The notes under the pieces are model-generated. The model was not told where the DNA came from. It searched no databases and saw only the letters and a program-made list of their open reading frames with translations. A program made the translations under genes and the position numbers. This document shows positions 1 through 8,188 of a stretch of 40,957 bases of DNA, piece after piece (positions within the stretch are counted from its first letter, which is position 1; the number at the start of each line of letters is the position of its first letter). The DNA is from Clostridia bacterium (GTDB taxonomy: Bacteria; Bacillota; Clostridia; Christensenellales; CAG-138), in contig JAFWVQ010000027.1 in assembly GCA_017523925.1 (NCBI GenBank), forward strand, positions 69,018-109,974, given 5' to 3'.

Positions 1-257
1 AACGGGATATAGCAGCCCTCAACGATGAGGTTTTGATCGTTCTCGATCGCGGTTTTGACCATCTCGCGCACTATCGGCCAAAGGTACGCCGTCAGCGCTT
101 CATCGTCACTTTCGGGCGTAAGGTGCGTATTGCCGCTGCGGATAAGCCCCATCTTCAGATGGTCGATGGACAGATACGGGTATTTGTATTTTTCAAGCAG
201 CTTCTGCGCAAACGCGGTCTTGCCCGAATGCGAAGCGCCGGCGATAAGAATTACCAT
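1..257 (-). CDS. P-loop kinase-like ATP-binding protein (3' end outside window)
   Basis: The reading frame starts at an ATG at 257 behind an AAAGGAG-type site and stays open to the window edge, so 85 residues of the N-terminus are visible. The protein opens with a beta strand and a Walker A loop (GASHSGKT, residues 7-14). A 'SIDHLKMG' segment follows, as in small nucleoside, adenylate-kinase-like or zeta-toxin-like P-loop kinases. The substrate cannot be told from this part. It lies 39 bp downstream of the nucleotidyltransferase-fold gene and is probably co-transcribed with it. The family-level call is fairly safe; anything finer would be a guess. Confidence 0.7.
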   Translation of the reverse strand, partial: MVILIAGASHSGKTAFAQKLLEKYKYPYLSIDHLKMGLIRSGNTHLTPESDDEALTAYLWPIVREMVKTAIENDQNLIVEGCYIP

Positions 258-296
258 GGTTTTCTCCTTTCACTATATGCGGCATTAGCCGCTCTG

Positions 297-686
297 TCAT
301 TCGTTTTTTCGATTCGCGATAAAGCCTTCTATCAGCTCAACGTCCACCCTGTCCTTTGGCCTTCCAAGGCCCTTTTTCATCTCAAGCAGGCCGCGAAGTG
401 AAACGACGGGGATGCCCTCGACGGTATCGACCGTATCATGGAGCCAGTTTTCAAACACCTCGATATCGCCGCCGAGCTTGAACCAGCGGTTTCCATCGGG
501 CGTTACCTTATGAAGAAAGTCCTCCGCTTCGAGCCTGTCCGCCATCTCGCGCGTGCAGCCGAGGTCGATATCGGTCGCTTCATCCCTTATGCCGTACAGC
601 ACCATCGCGCCGCCCGTGATGACCCAGTACTGTGAACTAACATACGGAAAAGCGCGCAGCTTTTCAATTATTTCGGCTCTTTTCAT
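297..686 (-). CDS. nucleotidyltransferase-fold protein (MNT/AbiEii-like), 129 aa
   Basis: The protein has the hallmarks of small minimal-nucleotidyltransferase-fold proteins: a GGAMVLYG segment (about residue 25), then 'TDIDLG' giving the D-x-D metal pair, and a C-terminal 'MKKGLGRPKDRVDVE' segment common in this group. I start it at ATG 686, which sits behind GAGGAGG. A longer frame begins at 713, but that ATG lies upstream of the expected transcription start of the promoter at 716-744. Function is unknown: such proteins include antitoxins, toxins that modify tRNA, and resistance enzymes. The next gene downstream encodes a P-loop kinase, so the pair could be a two-gene nucleotide-transfer/kinase unit, but this is inference. 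Confidence 0.72.
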   Translation of the reverse strand: MKRAEIIEKLRAFPYVSSQYWVITGGAMVLYGIRDEATDIDLGCTREMADRLEAEDFLHKVTPDGNRWFKLGGDIEVFENWLHDTVDTVEGIPVVSLRGLLEMKKGLGRPKDRVDVELIEGFIANRKNE

Positions 687-715
687 CCCTGCCTCCTCTT
701 CTTTTTCATTCATAT

Positions 716-744
716 ATTATAACAAATCTTCGCGAAAATTACAA
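716..744 (-). promoter_or_regulatory. sigma-A promoter for the nucleotidyltransferase/kinase pair
   Basis: Reading the minus strand, TTGTAA (739-744) and TATAAT (716-721) are separated by exactly 17 bp. The predicted start near 709 gives a short leader to the ATG at 686 and rules out the upstream in-frame ATG at 713. Confidence 0.7.
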
Positions 745-813
745 CCGAAAAATCGGAAAACCGCGCCGAAAAAGCGCGGTTCGATCAAAATTGCATAGAA
801 TAGTTTCAAATCC

Positions 814-1572
814 TTATCTTTTCTTATAGAGCAGAAGCTGGGGCTCCGCGCCCTCGCAGCCGTAGGTGCAAATGAGGATAAAATCGACGTTTGCAAGCAC
901 GCCGAAGCAGCGCTCATCCCCCGTTTCGAGCTGGTTGCCGAGGTAGGTGGTTTGATCGTTCAGGAACTTGACGCACGCGCCGCTCGGAAGCGGATACGCG
1001 AGGTTGACGTAGCTGCCCACGAGCGCGTTCAGCCCCTCGAGCTTGGGCATTCCCTCGATTTGGAGCGCGTTTATCTCATCGATAAGTTGCTTTTTGAGCG
1101 CCTCGAACTTGCCGCCGTCCGAAAGCTCGTCGTGCCTTTTCCAATAATCGAGCGTGGGCAAGATCGCCTTCATATGCTCGCGCGCCTGCTCCTCGGTGAA
1201 GCCCTGCTGCGCCATATGCGGAATGCAGACGTTTATCAGCTCATCCATATCGGAATAGGTATAGGTTCCGTCCGCATAGCACCATTTGCAGTAAGCCTCG
1301 TTCAGCACGCCGTCCGCATCCCTGCCGATGAGCTCATCCTCGAGCGGCATTCCGCAGCATTGGCAGATGAGCTTTTGCGGCGAACCGAGCAGGGTGTTTA
1401 TCGATACGTTGTAGAGCTTTGAAAGCAGCTTGAGCGTTTCGGTGCTCGGCACGGTGTCGCCCGTTTCCCAGCGCGAGACCGCCTGGCGGGTAACGAAAAC
1501 CTTCTCCGCAAGCTCGTCCTGCGAGAGCCCGTGCTTGGTGCGAAGCTCGAATAAAACCTGTTTGGTGTCCAT
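814..1572 (-). CDS. XRE-family regulator with C-terminal zinc-ribbon domain, 252 aa
   Basis: Residues 1-60 are a classic Cro/C1-type helix-turn-helix ('LSQDELAEKVFVTRQAVSRWE'-like recognition helix region), so this is a DNA-binding regulator. Residues about 68-145 form a putative zinc ribbon of the PF12674 type: CQCCGMPL, then 'EAYCKWCYADG', followed by the 'MDELI' helix. The last 85 residues form a third, compact domain ending in 'LLLYKKR' that I do not recognise. The start ATG at 1572 follows AAGGAGG. A dedicated promoter lies just upstream and no partner gene is obvious, so it may regulate distant genes or itself. Zinc, redox state or a small ligand could be the signal, but nothing in the sequence decides this. 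Confidence 0.85.
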   Translation of the reverse strand: MDTKQVLFELRTKHGLSQDELAEKVFVTRQAVSRWETGDTVPSTETLKLLSKLYNVSINTLLGSPQKLICQCCGMPLEDELIGRDADGVLNEAYCKWCYADGTYTYSDMDELINVCIPHMAQQGFTEEQAREHMKAILPTLDYWKRHDELSDGGKFEALKKQLIDEINALQIEGMPKLEGLNALVGSYVNLAYPLPSGACVKFLNDQTTYLGNQLETGDERCFGVLANVDFILICTYGCEGAEPQLLLYKKR

Positions 1573-1601
1573 GCGGATGCCTCCTTGTGCTTGATGGCTT
1601 G

Positions 1602-1630
1602 ATTATAATGCTAAAGGGAGGGTTTTGCAA
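1602..1630 (-). promoter_or_regulatory. sigma-A promoter for the XRE/zinc-ribbon regulator
   Basis: On the minus strand TTGCAA (1625-1630) is followed after 17 bp by a perfect TATAAT (1602-1607), about 30 bp before the start codon at 1572. Confidence 0.75.
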
Positions 1631-1700
1631 GCAACAGGGGGTTGCGGGATGGTGTGGATTTTATGACGTCGGCGAATCGGCCGATGGTGCATCCGCTATA

Positions 1701-2360
1701 TCAGCCTATCAGCATTTTACCTTTCGATACGGCTGCATTCGGCTCGAGCACGAGGAACTGCTCGTCCCACTCGCCGCGGAGAAGCTTCTCAATAAGGTGC
1801 GCTCCGCCCGGAACGTATTCCGTTTTTGCATCGAGCCAGTCCGCATCCATTTCGACGGTTTCGAAATAGTCCTCTCTGCGGCAATCGTTGATGCCGGTAT
1901 CGATAATCGAGATGCAGTCGTAACAGCGCTTCCAATCTTGATGGTAGCGGCGCTTTGTTTCCTCATCCTTATCCGAGGTAAGGCTGTCGAATATCCTCTT
2001 GAACGATTCTGTCGAAGGCTCCAATGCCCGAACGTAAAGGTGCTTCGGCAGTTTCAGATCGGATATCGGCAGGTCGCCCGTCTGCAAAAGCAGCGAAACG
2101 CAATCATCGACCCTCGGCAGCACCATACGGAACGGTGCACGGACCCCATCCCAGGAGCCGCCGCAGAAGCCCATCGCAACGAGCACGGTTTCGGTATCCG
2201 CCGGCAAACGCTCGATCGTCTCGATCACTTTGGAGCGCATTTCAGCGGGATCGCGGTGATACTTGCGGTCGAGATAATACACGGGATGGTCCGTTCCGAC
2301 CTTCTTTTGAGCATATTCAACGTATTCGCTCAGTGAGCTGCAGGCGATGATCACGGTCAT
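1701..2360 (-). CDS. DUF1638-family protein, 219 aa
   Basis: The protein opens with a beta strand 'MTVIIACSSL' and has the 'AMGFCGG' segment at about residue 62, which resembles the conserved GFCG motif of DUF1638 proteins (PF07796), along with a 'YYLDRKYHRDP'-type region. The family is best known next to corrinoid methyltransferases and methylamine genes in methanogens and acetogens, but no corrinoid protein is present here. Cysteines are clustered in the middle ('CYDCISIIDTGINDC'). The ATG at 2360 follows GGAGG, which overlaps the stop of tcdA, so the two genes are probably translationally coupled. The biochemical role is unknown. The family call rests on motif memory, not on a search. Confidence 0.62.
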   Translation of the reverse strand: MTVIIACSSLSEYVEYAQKKVGTDHPVYYLDRKYHRDPAEMRSKVIETIERLPADTETVLVAMGFCGGSWDGVRAPFRMVLPRVDDCVSLLLQTGDLPISDLKLPKHLYVRALEPSTESFKRIFDSLTSDKDEETKRRYHQDWKRCYDCISIIDTGINDCRREDYFETVEMDADWLDAKTEYVPGGAHLIEKLLRGEWDEQFLVLEPNAAVSKGKMLIG

Positions 2361-2363
2361 TGT

Positions 2364-3119
2364 TCAGCCTCCATGCTTGCGCGGCGCACCGTTCAGCCCG
2401 GCAAGATCCTTTATCACCTCGCCCGCGATTATCAGCCCGACCACGGACGGCACGAACGCGACCGAGCCCGGGATCGAGCGCCTCGAGCTGCCCTCCGGAA
2501 CGGCCTCGGTCTTTTCATCGGACCAGCGATGAGCGGCGGGCTCCTCCTCGGAGTACACGACCTTGAGCTTCTTTATGCCGCGCTTTTTGAGCTCTCTGCG
2601 CATCACGCGCGCAAGCGGGCAGACGGCGGTTTGGTAGATATCCGCCACCCGAAACGCGGTCGGATCGAGCTTGTTTCCTGCGCCCATCGAGCAGATGATC
2701 GGCGTTTTTGCCTCTTCGGCCGCCATTACGAGCATCAGCTTGCCGCTGACGGTGTCGATCGCGTCGATCACATAGTCATACTCCGAAAAATCGAATTCAT
2801 GCGCGGTCTCGGGAAGGTAGAAAATGCGGTGCGCCGTCACGCGGCAATCCGGGTTGATGCTTCTGACCCGCTCCGCCGCAGCGTCCACCTTATAGCTTCC
2901 GATATTGCTCTGCAATGCGATGATCTGCCTGTTCAGATTCGAGCGCGCAACGGTGTCGCTGTCGATAAGATCGAGCGCACCGACGCCGCTTCGGGCAAGC
3001 GCTTCAACTGCAAAGCCGCCGACCCCTCCGACGCCGAAAACGGCAACGCGGGAGGCGGCGAGCTTTTCAACGGCTTCTTCGCCGAGAAGCAGTGCTGATC
3101 TTGAAAATTCATCTTTCAT
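2364..3119 (-). CDS. tcdA: tRNA threonylcarbamoyladenosine dehydratase TcdA (CsdL), 251 aa
   Basis: TcdA is an E1-like (ThiF/MoeB fold) enzyme that uses ATP to cyclise N6-threonylcarbamoyladenosine at position 37 of ANN-decoding tRNAs to ct6A. Visible landmarks are the glycine-rich nucleotide-binding loop GVGGVGG (residues 29-35), the adenylation motif 'DSDTVARSNLNRQ' (residues 53-65), 'VIDAIDT' and a C-terminal 'SVAFVPSVVGLIIAGEVIK' helix. Length matches the family (about 230-270 aa). The ribosome binding site is weak. It precedes the DUF1638 gene with a 3-bp gap and follows the DUF4358 lipoprotein gene by 50 bp on the same strand. Confidence 0.93.
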   Translation of the reverse strand: MKDEFSRSALLLGEEAVEKLAASRVAVFGVGGVGGFAVEALARSGVGALDLIDSDTVARSNLNRQIIALQSNIGSYKVDAAAERVRSINPDCRVTAHRIFYLPETAHEFDFSEYDYVIDAIDTVSGKLMLVMAAEEAKTPIICSMGAGNKLDPTAFRVADIYQTAVCPLARVMRRELKKRGIKKLKVVYSEEEPAAHRWSDEKTEAVPEGSSRRSIPGSVAFVPSVVGLIIAGEVIKDLAGLNGAPRKHGG

Positions 3120-3169
3120 AAGGCTTTTTCGTTCACAATTTCATGCTGCGCGCCCGGAGCTTTACGCAT

Positions 3170-3655
3170 TCAATCATCGATGAGCTTTTTGAGCTCCGAA
3201 ACAACGCGCGCACTGTTGGCGTTTACAACGTAGAAAATGAAGCCGTCCTTTTCTTCGACGGCCGATCTCTGAATGATGTCGTACTGCTCGGGGCTGTAAT
3301 CGCGCGCCGCGGCTGCGGCGCTGCGAAGCCTTGAGTTCAGCAGCCTGATGAGCACGGGTTTATAGCTCTCATCCGAAAGCTCGAATACCGCTATCTCGTC
3401 CGCAAGCGGATTATCCTTTGATACGTGCATCTCATAGCCCGAAAGCTTCTGCGCCTCTATTCCGAGCTCCCCAAGCTCCGCCTCATCCAGCCTTACAAGC
3501 TCGGGGAAGGTTGAAAGCGTTAGCGCATGCTTGTAGATATCCTCGGCGCTCTTGAGCTTTTCGCCGCTATTAGAACAGGCGGCAAGCGCGAAAGCAAGCA
3601 TGAAAATGAGCGCAAGTGCGCAGATAATAGTGGTTTTAGCGAGTCTTTTCATCAT
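3170..3655 (-). CDS. DUF4358 lipoprotein, 161 aa
   Basis: The N-terminus is a lipoprotein signal: Met-Lys-Arg, a hydrophobic stretch and the lipobox LAAC at about residue 27, so the mature protein is likely tethered to the outer face of the membrane. The rest resembles DUF4358 proteins, small clostridial lipoproteins of unknown function ('MHVSKDNPLADEIAVFEL' and the 'YDIIQRS' segment). I start at the ATG at 3655; the adjacent ATG at 3652 has better spacing from AAGAAGG, and a GTG at 3667 has no ribosome site. The 5' flank is an unusual purine-rich repeat (3691-3721). Confidence 0.72.
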   Translation of the reverse strand: MMKRLAKTTIICALALIFMLAFALAACSNSGEKLKSAEDIYKHALTLSTFPELVRLDEAELGELGIEAQKLSGYEMHVSKDNPLADEIAVFELSDESYKPVLIRLLNSRLRSAAAAARDYSPEQYDIIQRSAVEEKDGFIFYVVNANSARVVSELKKLIDD

Positions 3656-3690
3656 AACCTTCTTCACATTAATTGAAACATTTTCGTAAT

Positions 3691-3721
3691 CGTTTCCGGT
3701 TTCCGTTTTTCGCTTTTCGCT
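3691..3721 (-). repeat. degenerate GCGAAAA/GGAAAC simple repeat
   Basis: On the minus strand this gap consists of short imperfect repeats of GCGAAAA and GGAAACC/GGAAACG. It separates radC from the DUF4358 lipoprotein gene. A similar stretch (units GCAAACGG, TAAACA) lies at 22077-22147. Confidence 0.5.
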
Positions 3722-3741
3722 TATAGTTTTTTCGCATTGCG

Positions 3742-4524
3742 TCAGCTCACGTCCGCTCGGCTGCCGTCCGCACCGTCGGCGGGCTGCTGATCCATGCGCT
3801 TTTCAAAATCGCGGTTCATGGAATAGCATACGCTTTGAGTGACGATCACATGGTCGTACAGCTTGATGTCGAGCTGAGCAAGCAGCCGCTCGAGCATGGA
3901 GGTGGTCGCCTTATCCTGCTGTGAGGGCGCGATCGAACCGGAAGGATGGTTGTGGGCAAGGATGACGGCATGGGAGCCGCATTTCAGCGCGGTATCCACG
4001 ATCCATTTCGGAAGCGCGCTCACCTTGTCGGCAAGGCCGTCGGTCTTGATGCTGATCTTGGAGATATGCTTTGCGGCGTTGAGACAGATCAGCGCAACGC
4101 ATTCATTCTTTTCCCTATAGAGCAGCTTGTAGCAAACCTCAAGCGCGTCGTTCGTGGTTTCGATCGTTCGCTCCTCCGCTTCCCTGCGGTCTATCGCAAA
4201 GCCAACGTCCCCAACGAGTTTCAGCAGCACCGCCGTGCTTTCGGAGAGCCCCGCCGTGCAAAGCTCGTCCACGCCTGCCCGAAGCACGTTTTTCAGCGAG
4301 CCGAATCGGTCTATCAGCCTGTGTGCAAGCGGGTTCACGTCCCTTCTTTTTATCGCATAAAACAGGATAAGCTCGAGGATCTGATGATCGTGCATGCCGG
4401 AAAGATCGCCGTGCTCGATATACGCCCTGCGCACGCGCTCACGGTGATTCTCATGGATGCTTTCGACCTTGGCGAGCTTTTCGCCGGTTTCGGTTTTGCT
4501 GCCGCTCTTGCTCATACCGCCCAT
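3742..4524 (-). CDS. radC: RadC-family JAB/MPN-domain protein, 260 aa
   Basis: The N-terminal half carries the helix-hairpin-helix-like region of RadC proteins ('ILELILFYAIKRRDVNPLAHRLIDRFGSL'-type segment). The C-terminal half is the JAB1/MPN metalloprotease-like domain with the zinc motif HNHPSG and a following S-x2-D (residues about 184-198). Despite the name, a DNA-repair role is not well supported for the family. The frame can start at 4524 or at the next ATG (4515); the ribosome site is weak for both. It starts 14 bp after the aldolase stop, so it is probably the sixth member of the pheST transcript. The C-terminal tail (QQPADGADGSRADVS) is unusually polar. Confidence 0.9.
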   Translation of the reverse strand: MGGMSKSGSKTETGEKLAKVESIHENHRERVRRAYIEHGDLSGMHDHQILELILFYAIKRRDVNPLAHRLIDRFGSLKNVLRAGVDELCTAGLSESTAVLLKLVGDVGFAIDRREAEERTIETTNDALEVCYKLLYREKNECVALICLNAAKHISKISIKTDGLADKVSALPKWIVDTALKCGSHAVILAHNHPSGSIAPSQQDKATTSMLERLLAQLDIKLYDHVIVTQSVCYSMNRDFEKRMDQQPADGADGSRADVS

Positions 4525-4538
4525 ATCATGTCGATCTG

Positions 4539-5186
4539 TCAGTCGTTCATCGACGCGCAGACGAACTCGGAAGCGATCTTGGTTATCGCGTCCAACTCCC
4601 CTCTCTCGATCAGCTTTTTATCAAAAAGCGATGAGCTGATGCCGAATGCACAGGCGCCGCTTTTTCTGAAGCTTGCGATATTATTGAGCGTTACGCCGCC
4701 GACCGCCGCACATTTGATATGCGAAAGCGGGGTCGTTACTGCGGCGAAATACTCCGGCCCGAGGCTTCCCGCAGGAAAGACCTTGACTATGTCCGCGCCG
4801 AAGGAAGCAGCGGCCGCGATCTCGGTGGGCGTCATCGCTCCCGGGATCGAGATCATGCCGAGGCGCTTGGTCTCGCGGATTATCGCCTCGTTCGTATTCG
4901 GCGAAACGATGTACTCCGCGCCCGCGCCGTAGGCAAGCTTGAGCTGCCCGAGCGTCATCACGGTGCCGGCTCCGATCGCTACCTCTCCCTTGAACTCCCT
5001 GTTCAGTTCGATGATGGAGCGAAAGGTGTCGTCTCCGATGAGATGCTGCTCGAAGGTGACCTCAACGGCGCGGATCCCTCCATCCGCAAGCGCGCCGACG
5101 GTCCTGATCAGCGCGTCACCGTAGATCCCCCTTGCTATCGCGATTATTCCGTTTTCAAGAATATGATCGATGGTTTTATTGCTCAT
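4539..5186 (-). CDS. eda: bifunctional KHG/KDPG aldolase, 215 aa
   Basis: This is a class I TIM-barrel aldolase that cleaves 2-keto-3-deoxy-6-phosphogluconate to pyruvate and glyceraldehyde-3-phosphate (or 4-hydroxy-2-oxoglutarate to pyruvate and glyoxylate). Visible motifs are 'VEVTFE' with the catalytic Glu, 'IGAGTV', 'FIVSPN'-like 'YIVSPN', and 'IVKVFPAG' with the Schiff-base lysine. The start is the ATG at 5186, directly behind GGGGAAGAAG; an upstream in-frame start at 5228 would overlap trmL and has no ribosome site. No edd or kdgK neighbour is present. Its position in a tRNA synthetase/tRNA modification operon is unexpected and gives no clue to its substrate. Confidence 0.88.
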   Translation of the reverse strand: MSNKTIDHILENGIIAIARGIYGDALIRTVGALADGGIRAVEVTFEQHLIGDDTFRSIIELNREFKGEVAIGAGTVMTLGQLKLAYGAGAEYIVSPNTNEAIIRETKRLGMISIPGAMTPTEIAAAASFGADIVKVFPAGSLGPEYFAAVTTPLSHIKCAAVGGVTLNNIASFRKSGACAFGISSSLFDKKLIERGELDAITKIASEFVCASMND

Positions 5187-5214
5187 ACTTCTTCCCCTCA
5201 AAAAAGTATTCATC

Positions 5215-5676
5215 TCAAACGAGCTCACCGAACCCGTTTTGCCGCAGCGCCTCGTACACGGCGATCGCGGCGGAATTGGAAAGATTCAGCGAACGCAGCG
5301 TTTTTCGCATCGGGATGCGCACCGCGTCCTCTCTTCTCCTCGACAAAAGCGCCTCCCCGAGCCCCGCGGTCTCCTTCCCGAAAACGAGAAAATCGCCCGG
5401 ACGGTAGCTCACCTCGGTGTAGGTCCTCTCCGCATGCGTGGAGAAGAGGAAAAAGCGCGCCTCGGGAAACCTTTCTTCGAGCTCCTCGAAGCTGTTGTAG
5501 TAATGTATGTCGAGCTCGCTCCAATAGTCGAGCCCCGCGCGCTTGAGCTTTTTATCGTCTATCTTGAAGCCGAGCGGCTCCACGAGATGGAGCGAGCAGC
5601 CCGTAACGGCGCAGGTGCGCGAGATATTGCCGGTGTTCTGCGGGATCTGGGGCTCAACGAGAACTATATTGAACAT
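5215..5676 (-). CDS. trmL: tRNA (cytidine(34)-2'-O)-methyltransferase TrmL, 153 aa
   Basis: TrmL is a small SPOUT (SpoU-TrmD) methyltransferase that uses S-adenosylmethionine to 2'-O-methylate the wobble base of tRNA-Leu isoacceptors. The protein matches the family end to end: 'LVEPQIPQNTGNISRTCA' (residues 6-23), 'FGKETAGLG' (about 99-107), and the trefoil-knot 'SLNLSNSAAIAVYEAL' near the C-terminus. Length is typical. It lies 53 bp after pheT, separated by a strong hairpin, and 28 bp before the aldolase start. No good ribosome site is visible upstream of the ATG at 5676, so it may depend on coupling. Confidence 0.94.
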   Translation of the reverse strand: MFNIVLVEPQIPQNTGNISRTCAVTGCSLHLVEPLGFKIDDKKLKRAGLDYWSELDIHYYNSFEELEERFPEARFFLFSTHAERTYTEVSYRPGDFLVFGKETAGLGEALLSRRREDAVRIPMRKTLRSLNLSNSAAIAVYEALRQNGFGELV

Positions 5677-5688
5677 AACGCTTATGCT

Positions 5689-5718
5689 GCCGAGCCGCCG
5701 TCAAAGCGGCAGCCCGGC
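5689..5718 (-). other. 12-bp stem-loop between pheT and trmL
   Basis: The transcript of the 53-bp gap can form a 12-bp stem (arms 5707-5718 and 5689-5700, two G-U pairs, 6-nt loop) that ends 12 nt before the trmL start. No uridine run follows, so it is not a standard terminator. It could be a processing site, a stability element, or a hairpin that limits trmL translation. Confidence 0.6.
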
Positions 5719-5729
5719 TGTTTATCATA

Positions 5730-8162
5730 TCAGCTTCTCAAATCGGCATCCAGCCTGAACTTGAGCGCCTTGAGTATCTGGTTGACGGTGCGGTTGATCT
5801 CCTCATCGTTGAGGGTATGGTCCTCGCTTCTCAGCTCGAAGCGGAACGCCATGCTCTTCTTGCCCTCGGGGATACCCTTTTCGCCGGGCGTCTTCGGGTA
5901 GAACACATCGAACACGCGCACGTTCTCAACGATCGCCGCCGTCTTGGCCGCAGCGATAACGTCGATTATGTTCTGCGCCTCGACAGCTTCATCCACAACT
6001 ATCGCAAGATCGCGCGGCACGAGCGGGAACTTGGGCAGCGGCCTGAACTTCTTGACCGCGACGAGATGCGAGAGGAGCTTGAAGAAGTCTATCTCCGCGA
6101 TATATGCGCTCTTTTCAAGCTCGAAGCTCTTGAGCACCTTCGGATGAACGCCGCCCATCTCGCCTATGCACTCGCCCTCAAGCAGGATATGCGCCTTCTG
6201 ACCCGGATGCAGATACTCGCCGCCTCCGCGCTCGAAGCGCAGCTGCTTCGCACCGAGCACCGAGAAGAGCTGCTCCACAACGCCCTTGAGGGTGTAGAAG
6301 CTTTCATCCGCGCCCGTGCAGACGATGCCGAGAAGCCTGCGCTCCTCGGGGAGCTCGGGGTTGTTGTTGAAATGTACGTTGCCAAGCTCGAAGAATCTGC
6401 CTTGTCCGCTCTTTCTGTTTGCATTCAGGCGAAGCGTGCGCAGAAGACCGCCGATGAGCGTTGTGCGCATAAGGCTCTGATCCTCGCCGAAGGGGTTTCT
6501 GAGACGCACGGTCTGCCGCTTCTCGTCGTCCGCCGGGAGCAGCAGCGCATCGTATTCCTGCGGGGATGTGAAGTTGTAGTTATACAGCTCCATGAAGCCC
6601 ATCGAGCAAAGCAGGTCCTTTATCTCATCCTCGCGCGCGAAGCTCTCGCCGAGCTTGCCGCGGAAGGTATCACCATTCATCAGGGTGGGCGGGATATTGT
6701 CGTAGCCATAGAGCCTGCCGACCTCTTCCGCGATATCCTGATCCGTTTCAAGACCGGATTCGATATCCGTTCTGAAATGGGGGACCTCGATCCTGAGCTT
6801 ATCGCCCTCAACGGTCACGGGGATATTTATCGAGGCGAGCAGCTCCGCCATCTTTTCGCCGGAAAGGTCGGTATTAAGTATTGCGTTCACGTGCTTTATA
6901 TCGGCATGCACGATGCGCGGCTCGATCTTTTCTTCGCAGGTGCCGATGAGGCCGCCGACCACCTTGCCCGCGCCGAGCTCGTAAACAAGTTCGATCGCGC
7001 GCTCGATCGCCTTCTCGGCGTTCACGGGCTCAACGCCCTTGCAGAAGCGCACTGAGGAATCGGTGGAATGGCGCAGCTTGCGCGTGGTGTGCCTGATATT
7101 TTCGGGAAGGAACACGGCGCTTTCAAAGAGCGCGACCTTCGTTTCGTCGGTTATCTCCGAGTTGAGCCCGCCCATAACGCCCGCTATGCCAACGCCCTTG
7201 GTGGGATCGGCGATGAGCAGCATGTCGTTCGACACCTCGCGCTCCTTGCCGTCGAGCGCGGTGACGGTCTCCCCCTGCTTCGCGTTTCGAACCACGATAT
7301 GCCCGTCGGTTATGCAGGAAAGGTCGAAGGCGTGCATCGGGTGCCCGTACTCGAGCAGCACGAAATTGGTTATGTCAACGATATTATTTATCGGACGAAG
7401 CCCCGCGAGCTTCAGGCGAAGCTGCATCCAGCTCGGTGAGGGCTCCACCTTGAGATCGGTCACGACCCTTGCAAGGTAGCGCGGGCAGAGCGTGTCGTTC
7501 AGCACGTCTACCTCGGCGTATTCGGTTGCATCGCCAACACCCTCGATATGCTTGATCTCGGGCTCGGTGAACCTTTGCCCGAGTGCGCTTGCCGCCTCAC
7601 GGCAGAGGCCGAGTATGCTCTGGCAGTCCGTGCGGTTCGGCGTCAGCTCGATATCGAAAACAACATCCTCAAGGTCGAGCGCGGTCTCTATCTTATCGCC
7701 GTTTTCGTATCTTTCATTCAGAACGAGCACGCTGTCCCCGCCTGCGCCGGGATACTCCGCATCGCTTATGCCGAGCTCCGCGCCGCCGCAGAACATGCCG
7801 AGGCTCTCAACGCCGCGCATCTTGGTGGGGTGGATCACCATGCCGTCCGCAAGCACCGCGCCGTCGAGCGCCACGGGCACCTGATCGCCCTCCTTGACGT
7901 TCTGCGCGTTTGTGACGATGGTGATATTCTGCTTTTCGCCGGTCTCATCCGTTTTGCCGATGTCCACGCTGCAAACGCGCAGACGCTCGGCGTTCGGGTG
8001 CTGCTCGATCGCATCGATGGTGCAGACCACCACGCCGGTCGCCTTCATCTCGGGGATTATATCGGCGACCTCGAAGCCGCGCAGCAGCATCAGGTTTGCA
8101 AACTCCTGATGGGAAACCTTATACTCAACGTGATCCTTGAGCCATTTAAGAGGAAGCTTCAT
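5730..8162 (-). CDS. pheT: phenylalanyl-tRNA synthetase beta subunit, 810 aa
   Basis: This is the beta chain of the heterotetrameric PheRS that charges tRNA-Phe in the cytoplasm. The domain order is complete: the OB-fold tRNA-binding domain (about residues 40-150), the B3/B4 editing domain (about 215-385, with 'YGHPMHAFDL'), B5 (about 410-480), the catalytic-like core, and the C-terminal FDX-ACB anticodon-binding domain ('FRPLPKFPLVPRDLAIVVD' onward). The length is the usual 790-810. The start 'MKLPLKWLKDHV' is conserved. It lies 26 bp after pheS, with GGAGA in the gap, and is controlled by the T-box upstream of pheS. Confidence 0.97.
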   Translation of the reverse strand: MKLPLKWLKDHVEYKVSHQEFANLMLLRGFEVADIIPEMKATGVVVCTIDAIEQHPNAERLRVCSVDIGKTDETGEKQNITIVTNAQNVKEGDQVPVALDGAVLADGMVIHPTKMRGVESLGMFCGGAELGISDAEYPGAGGDSVLVLNERYENGDKIETALDLEDVVFDIELTPNRTDCQSILGLCREAASALGQRFTEPEIKHIEGVGDATEYAEVDVLNDTLCPRYLARVVTDLKVEPSPSWMQLRLKLAGLRPINNIVDITNFVLLEYGHPMHAFDLSCITDGHIVVRNAKQGETVTALDGKEREVSNDMLLIADPTKGVGIAGVMGGLNSEITDETKVALFESAVFLPENIRHTTRKLRHSTDSSVRFCKGVEPVNAEKAIERAIELVYELGAGKVVGGLIGTCEEKIEPRIVHADIKHVNAILNTDLSGEKMAELLASINIPVTVEGDKLRIEVPHFRTDIESGLETDQDIAEEVGRLYGYDNIPPTLMNGDTFRGKLGESFAREDEIKDLLCSMGFMELYNYNFTSPQEYDALLLPADDEKRQTVRLRNPFGEDQSLMRTTLIGGLLRTLRLNANRKSGQGRFFELGNVHFNNNPELPEERRLLGIVCTGADESFYTLKGVVEQLFSVLGAKQLRFERGGGEYLHPGQKAHILLEGECIGEMGGVHPKVLKSFELEKSAYIAEIDFFKLLSHLVAVKKFRPLPKFPLVPRDLAIVVDEAVEAQNIIDVIAAAKTAAIVENVRVFDVFYPKTPGEKGIPEGKKSMAFRFELRSEDHTLNDEEINRTVNQILKALKFRLDADLRS

Positions 8163-8188
8163 AATCTATCGGTCTCCTTTCCCTTAAA

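Noticed and set aside
5817..7055. A 412-residue plus-strand frame inside pheT
   Set aside because: It is antisense to an intact pheT and has no ribosome site or family match.
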